Source: Verrucomicrobiales bacterium
GTDB taxonomy: Bacteria > Verrucomicrobiota > Verrucomicrobiia > Verrucomicrobiales > V1-33
Length of the DNA stretch: 64,000 nucleotides
Assembly (NCBI GenBank): GCA_028293125.1
Contig: JAQGPJ010000099.1
Span: 1-64,000, forward strand
Direction: 5' to 3'
The notes beneath the pieces were generated by a model that had not been told where the DNA came from, searched no databases, and was given only the letters and a program-made list of their open reading frames with translations. Below, one piece after another: positions 35,142 to 43,432 of the stretch (its first letter is position 1; each line of letters starts with the position of its first letter). The translations under genes and the position numbers were made by a program.

Positions 35142-35948
35142 ATGAAAGCAGGCACCCTGAAAAAAGAGGAACTGGACCGCGCCTTGCTGGCGTTGACCAA
35201 AGGCAGACCCCGGGAGATTCTGGAGAAAATATGCCACGACCGCCGCGTGGCACTTTGGCAGAATCAGGCCAACCACGTGTCCATCGTACGGCTGGGATTC
35301 AACGACCACGGCCCGGTCCACATGCGCATCGTGACGCTGCATGCCCTGAAGATTCTGGCTCTGCTGAAGGAGGGCGGCGTGCGGCCGACCATGGAGTTTG
35401 AGGAGCTGGGCACGTGGGAGGACGCGCAGGTGACCGTCATTCTGGCGGCCATGCTGCACGATGTGGGCATGGGGGTGACCCGCGACAAGCATGAGTGGCA
35501 CAGCCTGCACCTGTGCATGCCGTCGGTGGAGGGCTGGCTGCGGGAGCTTTACCCGGACGAGGATGAGAAGCAGGTGTCCATCGCCTGCATGGTGCGCGAG
35601 GCCATCGTGGGGCACATGGGCCATGACAAAATCCACTCCGTGGAGGCCGGCGTGCTGCTGGTGGCCGACGGCACGGACATGACCAAGGGCCGGGCGCGCA
35701 TCGCCAAACTGCTGTCCCAGAAACCCACCTTGGGGGACATGCACCGGCACTCGGCGGACGCCATCAAGGAGGTCGTCATCGGCAAAGGCGAGGAGCGGCC
35801 CGTTCACATCAGCGTGCGCATGGATGACTACTCGGGCATTTATCAGGTGGAGGAGGTGCTGATGCAGAAGATCAGCTACTCACCCATCCGCCCGTACGTG
35901 GAGCTCAGCGTCATCGTCCGGGACGATCCGCCAAGGAGGTATCTGTAG
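35142..35948 (+). CDS. HD-domain metal-dependent phosphohydrolase
   Basis: A 268-residue soluble protein with an HD metal-binding core: His in NDHGPVHMRIV, the HD pair in LAAMLHDVGMGV, further His in DKHEWHSLHL and GHMGHDKIH, and Asp in VADGTDMTKGRARIA. Related proteins hydrolyse nucleotides or cyclic nucleotides, but the substrate cannot be inferred. It is short of neighbours on its own strand and converges on the alpha/beta-hydrolase-like gene 15 bp away. Confidence 0.8.
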   Translation: MKAGTLKKEELDRALLALTKGRPREILEKICHDRRVALWQNQANHVSIVRLGFNDHGPVHMRIVTLHALKILALLKEGGVRPTMEFEELGTWEDAQVTVILAAMLHDVGMGVTRDKHEWHSLHLCMPSVEGWLRELYPDEDEKQVSIACMVREAIVGHMGHDKIHSVEAGVLLVADGTDMTKGRARIAKLLSQKPTLGDMHRHSADAIKEVVIGKGEERPVHISVRMDDYSGIYQVEEVLMQKISYSPIRPYVELSVIVRDDPPRRYL

Positions 35949-35963
35949 CCGCCATCCCCGGCC

Positions 35964-36872
35964 TCACAGGGCGCGGTTGGGCCGACCGTCCCCGGCCAGG
36001 CGCGGCGTGCCGTCATCATCGGCGGCGGGAGGCAGAAACCCGAGCTCCACCAGAAAGGCGTCGCTCTCGTTGATGGTCAGCTCGTAAAGGCGCGGGTTGA
36101 CGTTGAAATTAAAAAAGCCGTGCCCTTCGGTCTCGAATTCCCGCAGGCGGCACAGATTCCGACGCCACCACATTCTGCGGCGGAAGCGCACACTGTTCTG
36201 AAACGGCACCACCCGGTCCCCGGTGCCGTGGAAAATCACCATCGGCGGCAGGTCCCGGCGCACATGGCGCATCAGATCCCCCTGACGCGCCGCTTTTTTA
36301 TCCGGAAACCGCACGCCGCTGACGCCCTTGGCTGAGAGTTCCACAATGGGACTGAAGAGAATAAGGGCATCGGGCGCGCAGGAGACGCTGGTGTCGTCCT
36401 TCGGGTCATCTCCCTCCGGCAGCAGGGCGGCGGCCAGCGCGGCATGGGCACCGGCGGCTCCTCCACAGACGATGAGCCGATCCGGGCGGATGCCCAGCTC
36501 CGGAGCATTCTGCCGGGCCCAGCGGATGGCGCTGCGCGCATCCCTCATGGCGTCGAACGGGGTCGCCGCCGGAAAGCGGGAGGTGACCCGGTAGTCCAGC
36601 AGAATGGGCAGCACTCCGCGGTTTGCGAAATACAAACAGTGCGGCGCGAACTGGCTGACCAGCCCCGTGTCCCAGGTGCTGCTGTAAAAGAATAAAATAG
36701 CGGGACGCCCTCCCTCCGGAACCTCCCCGGAGGCAGGAAATACATAAGCCTCCAGGTCCTGTCCATCCACATGCTTGTAGCTGTAGCAGGTGGTGTCAGC
36801 CAGCAGCGTCCGATTGCGGTCCATCATGGACAGCGGATCGACAGCGGGGCGCAGAACGGATTGGGGGGGCAT
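35964..36872 (-). CDS. Alpha/beta-hydrolase fold protein lacking the nucleophile serine
   Basis: A 302-residue protein of the acetyl-esterase/BD-FAE type: DYRVTSRFPAATPFDAMRDA, the nucleophile elbow at CGGAAGAH, a possible acid at HGTGDRVVPF and the His in GHGFFNF. The family elbow G-x-S-x-G reads G-G-A-A-G, Ala139 replacing Ser (codon GCC), and the oxyanion H-G-G-G reads FYSSTW. It is probably catalytically inactive or uses another chemistry. The frame opens at 36971; I chose the Met at 36872. Confidence 0.75.
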   Translation of the reverse strand: MPPQSVLRPAVDPLSMMDRNRTLLADTTCYSYKHVDGQDLEAYVFPASGEVPEGGRPAILFFYSSTWDTGLVSQFAPHCLYFANRGVLPILLDYRVTSRFPAATPFDAMRDARSAIRWARQNAPELGIRPDRLIVCGGAAGAHAALAAALLPEGDDPKDDTSVSCAPDALILFSPIVELSAKGVSGVRFPDKKAARQGDLMRHVRRDLPPMVIFHGTGDRVVPFQNSVRFRRRMWWRRNLCRLREFETEGHGFFNFNVNPRLYELTINESDAFLVELGFLPPAADDDGTPRLAGDGRPNRAL

Positions 36873-37192
36873 CAATTGACTTGCTGAGAGGAAGAACGGA
36901 CGGAAGCCGCCGGCGGGACAGGAGGGCCGGGCATCACGCAGGTGGGTAGGCGGAATGGTCACTGCTGGCAACCGAATTTCCCTAATCGGAGGCGTCGTTT
37001 CAAGCTTTTAATAGAAAATCCCCCTCTGAATGGACTGTTTTATATGTTGAACACAAAAACGAACCGCCTGACCGCCCGTGCCTTGCACGGATGGCGGGAG
37101 ACGGCTCCTGCACGCCGGAAGCGGAATTAATTCAAAGAGGATGAAATCACCTTTGCCAACCGTGGCTGGTTTCCGGCAACATCCGCAGCGGT

Positions 37193-37954
37193 ATGCATGC
37201 GCCCTCTTTTCAACTTTTCGGACTTTCCCACTGGGCCGCACTGGGAGCCACAGTGGCCGCCGCCGCCGTGATGGTCCGGCTGCACCGGTCGGCGGGGGCG
37301 TCCGTCCCTTTCAGAAACCAAGTCAACGCCGTCCTCGCCGGCATGCTGCTCCTGTCAGTGGCGGTGGATCCGCTGCTGACTTGGCTGCGCCACCGCTCCG
37401 AGCCGGAAATAGCGCTCCGTCTGATCCGGGAAACTGCCCTGCCTCTTTACCTGTGCGATGCCGCCGCCGTGATCCTGGCCGTGGCCCTGCTGACACGGCG
37501 GCGGTGCTGGGTGGAGGTTGGCTACCTGTGGGGCTTGGCGGGAGCCGTGCAGGGACTGCTGACCCCAACCCTGCAATACGACTGGCCATCGGCGGAATAC
37601 TTTACGTTTTTCATCGAGCATGGCGGCGCGCCTGTGGCGGCCATCGGTCTGGTCTTTGGCATGGGCCTGCGTCCGCAGCCTGGAGCCTTCAGGCGCGGGG
37701 TGCTGTGGGGCTGGGTGTATATGGGAGTGGTGGGACTGCTGAATTTTCCCTTGGGCACCAATTACGGCTTTCTCCGCCACAAGCCGGAGGTGACCTCCAT
37801 TCTGGACTATATGGGGCCTGAGCCATGGTACCTCATCCCGCTTCAGGGAGTCGGCATTCTGTTTTTCGCCCTGCTGCTCCTGCCCTTCCGCCGGGAATGG
37901 AGGATCCGGAGGTCCCACCCATCCGCGGATCCCGCAGCCATGACCGGAGTATAA
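37193..37954 (+). CDS. YwaF-like (TIGR02206) integral membrane protein
   Basis: A 253-residue protein with about six to seven membrane helices. It matches the pattern of the YwaF family (TIGR02206): FGLSHWAALG near the start, LPLYLCDAAAVILA, a GLAGAVQGLLTPTLQ segment, and YFTFFIEHGGAPVAA. The function of the family is unknown. The gene follows a 221-bp spacer and precedes the HAD gene on the same strand by 77 bp. Confidence 0.75.
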   Translation: MHAPSFQLFGLSHWAALGATVAAAAVMVRLHRSAGASVPFRNQVNAVLAGMLLLSVAVDPLLTWLRHRSEPEIALRLIRETALPLYLCDAAAVILAVALLTRRRCWVEVGYLWGLAGAVQGLLTPTLQYDWPSAEYFTFFIEHGGAPVAAIGLVFGMGLRPQPGAFRRGVLWGWVYMGVVGLLNFPLGTNYGFLRHKPEVTSILDYMGPEPWYLIPLQGVGILFFALLLLPFRREWRIRRSHPSADPAAMTGV

Positions 37955-38031
37955 TTCATTTTCGTTTGTCACACGGGGATTTTTCCTTTACCCACCCGCC
38001 GCCGCCAGGACCATATCAGGCGGACGTTTTC

Positions 38032-38832
38032 ATGCCGGACACCGCTCCCACCGCCATTCTCTGCTTTGATTTCGACGGCACGCTCGTGGACAATCCCAGC
38101 GATCCGTATGAAATTGCCCAGCTGGAGCAGTTCCTCACCCACATGGGCCGCCGCGGCGCCATCTGGGGCATCAACACCGGGCGCACCCTCTACCACACGC
38201 TGGACGGCCTGAAGCAGCACGGTTTCCGCATCACCCCGGATTTCATCGTGGCCCGGGAGTGCGAGATCTACCACCTCAATGAATACCACCGCTGGGTGGA
38301 TCTGGGAGACTGGAACAAGCGCTGCGCCAACGACCACCGCAAGTTTTACAAGGCCCACAGCAGCTTCTTCAAACGGCTGCAGAAGCACATGAACGCTGAA
38401 ATCCCCGGCGCGCGCTTCATTTCCGACACCACGGAGCCCGCCGGGCTGGTGGCCAATGACGAGGCGATCATGGCCCGGGTCTGCGCCTGGATCGACACCC
38501 AGCTGGAGGACTGGCCCATGCTCGGCTACCAGCGCAACAGCATCTGGCTGCGCTTCACCCATCAGAGCTACCACAAGGGCAGCGCCCTCCAGGAGATCCG
38601 CCGCTTGCTGGGCATCGGTCCGGAGTTCACCTTCGCCGCCGGGGATAACTACAACGACCTCTCCATGCTGCGCCACGAGGTCGCCCACGGCATCGCCTGC
38701 CCCGCCAACGCCGTCCCCGACGTCACACGCCATGTGGAGTCACTCGGCGGTTATCTGGCCCCGGAGGAGTCCACGCTCGGGATGGTCGGAGCCATCCAGC
38801 ACTTCTTTTACTACCCGGACGAGGAGGAATAA
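38032..38832 (+). CDS. HAD-superfamily (IIB-type) phosphatase
   Basis: A 266-residue hydrolase. Motif I FDFDGTLVD (nucleophile and acid Asp), Thr in INTGRT (motif II), a Lys in SYHKGSALQEI (motif III) and AGDNYNDLSM (motif IV) are all present, with a cap between motifs II and III typical of subclass IIB (Cof/sucrose-phosphatase-like). Substrate unknown, perhaps a sugar phosphate. I chose the ATG at 38032 because it begins right before motif I; the frame is open further back. Its last 22 bases overlap the convergent cutA gene. Confidence 0.85.
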   Translation: MPDTAPTAILCFDFDGTLVDNPSDPYEIAQLEQFLTHMGRRGAIWGINTGRTLYHTLDGLKQHGFRITPDFIVARECEIYHLNEYHRWVDLGDWNKRCANDHRKFYKAHSSFFKRLQKHMNAEIPGARFISDTTEPAGLVANDEAIMARVCAWIDTQLEDWPMLGYQRNSIWLRFTHQSYHKGSALQEIRRLLGIGPEFTFAAGDNYNDLSMLRHEVAHGIACPANAVPDVTRHVESLGGYLAPEESTLGMVGAIQHFFYYPDEEE

Positions 38833-39194
38833 GCCGGGGGATGAGAGGACGTGTCCCCTTCGCCTGACGGTTTTTCTCCAGTCCGGGTGCTCCCCGCCAG
38901 CCATTGGAGATAGGCAGGCAGTCCGCTCCAGACAGGCACCGCAATGATTTCCGGCACTTGGGCGGGGTGAAGCTCCCGCAGCCGGGCCTCCAAGGCGGTG
39001 TAGCGGTCCGAGGTTGTTTTGATCAGAACAGGGACCTCGCGCTCCAGCACCACTTGGCCCTCCCAGCGGTAAATGGAAGTCGATTCCGGCAGGATGTTGA
39101 CACAGGCCGCCAGCTGTGCGGTCACGACAACCTCCGCGGCGGCGCTGGCGGAGGCGGCATCGGGGAAATTGCAGAAAACAATCAGGGGATCCAT
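38811..39194 (-). CDS. cutA: Divalent-cation tolerance protein CutA
   Basis: A 127-residue protein. CutA is a trimeric ferredoxin-fold protein linked to copper tolerance. Seen: IVFCNFPDAASASAAAEVVV, LAACVNILPESTSIYRW, VLIKTTSDRYTALEARLRELH and PEIIAVPVWSG. The core ends at about residue 103; a roughly 25-residue Ser/Gly/Thr-rich tail follows and overlaps the end of the convergent HAD gene. The tail may be an unneeded extension created by loss of an earlier stop. I chose the ATG at 39194. Confidence 0.88.
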   Translation of the reverse strand: MDPLIVFCNFPDAASASAAAEVVVTAQLAACVNILPESTSIYRWEGQVVLEREVPVLIKTTSDRYTALEARLRELHPAQVPEIIAVPVWSGLPAYLQWLAGSTRTGEKPSGEGDTSSHPPAYSSSSG

Positions 39195-39488
39195 GGATGT
39201 TGCGTGAAATGGACCAAGGAAGCGCCAAGCGTCAAACGGTCCTCCACCGCCTCCGGCTCCGGCTCCCGCGGACAGCAGAGCGCAGAGCGGCGCGGGGCTT
39301 GGCCTGAAAGCCGCCACTAATAAACGCGGAAGGCAGGACCCGTAAAAATCGCCTCGCATCCGGGAGCGTCCATCGTAGGGTCGGACCGTCCGGCAGCCGT
39401 TGGCTCCGGACACAGCCTCCGACCGCCGGATTGGAGCCAAATCCAACCGTGGCTGTCTTCCCCAACCTCAGCCCCCGAATTCCGTCCC

Positions 39489-40724
39489 ATGATTTTTGAG
39501 CTGTCCTCCCGCATCGCGGGCACGGTCGATCCCCGGCTGCTGGCAAAACTGGCGTGGAATTTCGGATTTAAGGGCGCGCGGTCCATCCTGCTTTTCAAGC
39601 AGCGTCGCAAAAAGGGCATCGTCTTCCCGCCGTTCCTGTATCTCAGCATCATCAACAGCTGCAATCTGCGCTGCCAGGGATGCTGGGTGGATGTGGACTC
39701 CCCGCGCAATATGATCCCGCTGGACGAGCTGAACCGTCTGGTGAACGACGCCCGTGCCCACGGCAACAGCTTCTTTGGCGTGCTCGGCGGCGAGCCCTTT
39801 CTCCATCCGGGCCTGTTTGATTTCCTGGCGCAGCATCCGGACTGCTATTTCCAGATCTTCACCAACGGCCAGATGATCACGGAGAAAACGGCCAAAAAGC
39901 TGCGGCAGCTGGGCAACTGCACACCGCTGGTCAGCATTGAGGGCACCAACGAAATCAGCGACCTGCGCCGCGGCAGCCGAGATGTGCTGAACCGCACCCT
40001 GCGCGGGCTGCGCCACTGCCTGGATGAAAAGATCCTGACCGGCGTGGCCACGAGCCTGTGCCAGACCAACATCGACGATCTGCTGACGGAACGCTGGCTG
40101 CGCCGCCTGATTGACTGGGGCGTGCATTACACCTGGTACCACACTTACCGCCCTGTCGGGCCCAAGATTTCCCCGGAACTGGCGCTGCGGCCGGATCAGC
40201 TGGTGCGGGTGCGGGAGTTTGTGACCTCGCAGCGCGCCCGCCAACCCATTGCCATCGTGGACGCCTACTACGACGACCGGGGACAGGCCCTGTGCCCTAT
40301 GGTCACCGGCATCAGCCACCACGTCAGCCCGCGCGGCCATGTCGAGCCCTGCCCCATCATTCAGTTCGCCAAGGAGAACGTGAAGGATGAGCGCGGCATC
40401 TACGAGGTGCTGACGCAGTCGGCCTTCCTCCGCGATTTCCGCGAAGTGTCCGCCCGCCATACCCGCGGCTGCATTGTGCTGGAGCGCCCGGATCTGGTGA
40501 AGGAGCTTGCCGCCCGCCATGGGGCGGTGGACACCACCGTCCGGGGCACGGCGGTGGCGGAGCTGGACAGCATGGTGCCGCGCACCAGCCAGCACCTTCC
40601 AGGGGAGGAAGTGCCGGAAAAGCACTGGATGTACCGGCTTTCGAAAAAGTATTTCTTCAACGACTTCGGTGCCTACTCCGGCACCGCGGCCACGACATCC
40701 GCGTCAGCGGCGGCCAAACGGTAA
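39489..40724 (+). CDS. Radical SAM protein with a SPASM-like C-terminus
   Basis: A 411-residue radical S-adenosylmethionine protein. The 4Fe-4S cysteines are in SCNLRCQGCW, followed by the GGEP motif (VLGGEPFLHP) and a Ser/Glu SAM-ribose element (LVSIEGTNEIS). Further Cys residues in CPMVTGISHHVSPRGHVEPC could hold an auxiliary cluster. The leader is C-rich (gcccccgaattccgtccc) with no Shine-Dalgarno sequence. The substrate is unknown; no peptide precursor or cofactor gene is adjacent. The last 52 bases overlap the convergent subtilase-like gene. Confidence 0.8.
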   Translation: MIFELSSRIAGTVDPRLLAKLAWNFGFKGARSILLFKQRRKKGIVFPPFLYLSIINSCNLRCQGCWVDVDSPRNMIPLDELNRLVNDARAHGNSFFGVLGGEPFLHPGLFDFLAQHPDCYFQIFTNGQMITEKTAKKLRQLGNCTPLVSIEGTNEISDLRRGSRDVLNRTLRGLRHCLDEKILTGVATSLCQTNIDDLLTERWLRRLIDWGVHYTWYHTYRPVGPKISPELALRPDQLVRVREFVTSQRARQPIAIVDAYYDDRGQALCPMVTGISHHVSPRGHVEPCPIIQFAKENVKDERGIYEVLTQSAFLRDFREVSARHTRGCIVLERPDLVKELAARHGAVDTTVRGTAVAELDSMVPRTSQHLPGEEVPEKHWMYRLSKKYFFNDFGAYSGTAATTSASAAAKR

Positions 40725-42313
40725 AATGTCCGGCCTTCAGCAATTGCCACCGGCCAGGTGAAACCGGCATCCCCTGCCGTGAAATCGTGGACCGTTCCCC
40801 AGTCCGCCAGCGTTTCCGAGCGCTGGATCAGATACCGTTGGCCCATAACGAGGCCGGCAAACACCAGGATGTCCTGCCCTGCCGCCCGCCCCAGGGAAAC
40901 CTGCGGTCGGTGTGCTCCCCGGTGCAGCCGCCAAGCCAGAGCCACCGGCACACCGGTGCCAGTGACCAAACTGAGCCGCAGTCGGTAATGGCCGGAGGGC
41001 AGATTCCGCTGGTGAACATGCTCCAGGTTCTCGATGGAGCTGATGCTGCGGTCCACCACCGCCGACGCTTTGCCATCCGGGGACAGGCGCTCCAGCAGCA
41101 GGGTGCAGTCCGCCAGCTGGGTCACGGAGGCCGTGAAGCCGCTGCCGGGATTGCTGTCGGCCACGATGCGGTTCCAGACCGCCATGGCGGAAAAAACCAA
41201 ACCCGTCTCCCCCGGTGGCACAGTCAGTGTAAAGTCCTGAGTCTGCCCAGCCGCCGGGACCACCACCGACCAAGCTTGGTCCGGCACCGGCGTGGCGGCA
41301 TTCGCCGGCTGCTCCCCGCCTGTCAGGATGTGCCAGCTGTGCCCCAGATGCAGTTCGCCCGCTCCATAAACCGGATCCAGCGGCTTCTCCGGAGTCCGCG
41401 TCCAACCAGGGAATTCCTCCTTGGTGGCTCCCGCCAGCAGAACAGCTTTGAGGGTCTGAGGCAAACGGGCGTCCGGGCCCTGCGTCTCCGCGGTCTGGCG
41501 CAGAAAGGCCCCAGCGGAACTTACCAAGGCGGTGGAGAAGCTGGTGTAGTCCAAGGGGGCCACGATCTCCGGCTTTTGCCGTCCTCCGCCATCCATCAGC
41601 GCTGAAACCCCGCCCCGGCTGTGATTCCCGCTGCTCACCCCTACGGACAGTTGATTGTAGCCGCTGACCATCAGCGAGGGAACGATGGTGTTGGATCCGT
41701 TGTTGACCCCGGTGACCGCCAGAAAGCCGTCCCGCCGGATGGCGAAATCAAACCGCCTCAGCAGCGCCTTGTGGGCGTCAGCCCGGGCAGAGGTTGGATC
41801 TCCGGAAATCCAGGAATGGTTCTGCACGGCCCGGATTTCCGTCAAGGGCGGCGCGGATCCCGGAGCCAGGAAAGCATCTCCAAGCCACGAGCCGGCATCG
41901 CTTTCATCCTCATCACCCACACGGTAGGCATCCGCCACGGTGATGCCGGGACAGAATCCTGCACGTCCGAAGGTGGTGTCCCGGTTGCGGCCGAAGAAAT
42001 GCGCCGCCACCGCAAAAGCGTGGCCGGAGAAGGCGGAAGCCCCGCTTTTTGCCGTCAGGCTCACACCGCTCAGAAAAGGATGCACCGCTGTGAACGTGCC
42101 AGAGCCTGCCTCAGCGGCATAAGCTCCGGCCTCCGATTCAGGCGCTTCCACTTGGGTCACCGTAACTCCCTGGCCGGTGGGCAGCCCCGTGCCGAGCTCC
42201 GCTGCCAGCACCCGGTAACCGGTGTCGTCCAGATAGTCCGCCCGGCACAGGGGTGCGGCACCGGGAACGAAAATAAAAAACACGGTGGCGGACCGCAGGG
42301 CACGGAAAAGCAT
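40673..42313 (-). CDS. Exported divergent S8 (subtilase-like) protein
   Basis: A 546-residue exported protein (signal peptide ending LCRA). The subtilase landmarks are recognisable but altered: the Asp site reads GVTVTQVEAP (Glu where Asp is usual), the His site SGHAFAVAAHFFG, the oxyanion Asn in TGVNNGSN, and the Ser site YTSFSTALVSSAGAFL. It could be an active but atypical protease or a binding relative. The beta-rich C-terminal region (YLIQRSETLADWGTVHDFTA) resembles sorting-type ends of Verrucomicrobiota surface proteins. Its 3' end overlaps the radical SAM gene by 52 bases. Confidence 0.6.
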   Translation of the reverse strand: MLFRALRSATVFFIFVPGAAPLCRADYLDDTGYRVLAAELGTGLPTGQGVTVTQVEAPESEAGAYAAEAGSGTFTAVHPFLSGVSLTAKSGASAFSGHAFAVAAHFFGRNRDTTFGRAGFCPGITVADAYRVGDEDESDAGSWLGDAFLAPGSAPPLTEIRAVQNHSWISGDPTSARADAHKALLRRFDFAIRRDGFLAVTGVNNGSNTIVPSLMVSGYNQLSVGVSSGNHSRGGVSALMDGGGRQKPEIVAPLDYTSFSTALVSSAGAFLRQTAETQGPDARLPQTLKAVLLAGATKEEFPGWTRTPEKPLDPVYGAGELHLGHSWHILTGGEQPANAATPVPDQAWSVVVPAAGQTQDFTLTVPPGETGLVFSAMAVWNRIVADSNPGSGFTASVTQLADCTLLLERLSPDGKASAVVDRSISSIENLEHVHQRNLPSGHYRLRLSLVTGTGVPVALAWRLHRGAHRPQVSLGRAAGQDILVFAGLVMGQRYLIQRSETLADWGTVHDFTAGDAGFTWPVAIAEGRTFYRLAAADADVVAAVPE

Positions 42314-42382
42314 TTGGCAGAGAGCGGGGATTGGCTTTCACTTATGGCATCGCCGCCCGCCACCCGCATCGGATTTTACATT

Positions 42383-43408
42383 TTACCCGACCTCCGGCGG
42401 CGGAGGTGGGGTTTTAATATTTGGAGCCTCTGTGGCAAACAGCCGCCTGAACCTGGCCGAGGGATTGGCGTAGCTGGGATAATCCGAGGGATCACATCCC
42501 GGAGGCAGAAACCGCCAATGCTTGTAAAGCCACATCCATTGCCCGGGATGACGGCGCAGGATGGGCTCAATGGCATCCCAGCACTGCTGGGCCGCCTCCT
42601 GCAAGGGGGTGTCCGCCGATACCGGCACCGGATCCAGAAACCGCAGCTCCCAGCGCCCATCGTCCCGCGCCAAGGCCAGGGCGGGCACCACCGGCGCTCC
42701 GGTGCGGGCCGCCAGGGCCACATGGAGCACGCTGATGCTGGACCACATGCCGAACCGGCGGATGACGGTGGCGCTCTGGTCGGGCGGCGTGTTCAGGTCC
42801 ACCAGAGCAGCTACAGTGCCGCCTCTCTTCAAATGGCGGAACAGCTTCAGCATGGCCCCCTCCTGGGAGATGATAATCTGTCCGCCCCGCGACCGCAGCC
42901 GGTGGAAGAGGGTGGTCAGCGGCGGATTTTTGAAATCCTGCGCGATGATCATGCTGGCTCCGAAGCGCAAGGCGCGGCCCAGCGAAAGCCATTCGAAATT
43001 CCCGAAATGCGCCGTGGCGAAGATGCACTTGCCGGAAGTGGCCGCCGCCTCCGCGCGGGGGGAGTCAAAGGTCACGGTGAAATACCGGTCCCAGTCCTCC
43101 GCCTTCAGCCGGGAGCCCCAGAACAGCTCCAGGAAAGTCCGGGCAAAGAGACGGTAGTTTTCCCGCTCCAGCCTCCTCAGTTCCGCCCTGTCATGAGTGT
43201 CCCCCAAGGCCAGACGCAGGTTCTCCCGGATGACATGGCGCCCCTTCACATCACCCATCCAGACCAGGGTGCCCAACACCCTGGCACCAAACCGCACCAG
43301 TCCCAGAGGCAGGCGGGGCACCACGGCCTCCGCCGTGCGCAGCAGCATCCACTCAAAGCGGTAACGCAGACGCAGCCCCGGGGGCAAAGTTCTCTCGGGA
43401 ACCGGCAT
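42383..43408 (-). CDS. Lysophospholipid acyltransferase (LpxL/HtrB family)
   Basis: A 341-residue membrane-associated acyltransferase of the lipid A late-acyltransferase family, which adds secondary acyl chains to Kdo2-lipid A or acts as a phosphatidyl-mannoside acyltransferase. The His-x4-Glu/Asp catalytic motif is HFGNFE (in IFATAHFGNFEWLSLG), with RGGQIIISQEG and PPDQSATVIRRFGMW nearby. The ATG at 43408 has a clear ribosome site (agcggaaggc). The GH75-like gene ends 24 bp upstream on the same strand, so co-transcription is possible. Confidence 0.85.
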   Translation of the reverse strand: MPVPERTLPPGLRLRYRFEWMLLRTAEAVVPRLPLGLVRFGARVLGTLVWMGDVKGRHVIRENLRLALGDTHDRAELRRLERENYRLFARTFLELFWGSRLKAEDWDRYFTVTFDSPRAEAAATSGKCIFATAHFGNFEWLSLGRALRFGASMIIAQDFKNPPLTTLFHRLRSRGGQIIISQEGAMLKLFRHLKRGGTVAALVDLNTPPDQSATVIRRFGMWSSISVLHVALAARTGAPVVPALALARDDGRWELRFLDPVPVSADTPLQEAAQQCWDAIEPILRRHPGQWMWLYKHWRFLPPGCDPSDYPSYANPSARFRRLFATEAPNIKTPPPPPEVG

Positions 43409-43432
43409 GTGGCCTTCCGCTGGCGGATTGGA

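Noticed and set aside
38811-38832. Overlap between cutA and the HAD gene as a sign of frameshift
   Set aside because: Both proteins have complete cores before the overlap; the shared part is only the low-complexity cutA tail, so a simple convergent overlap explains it.
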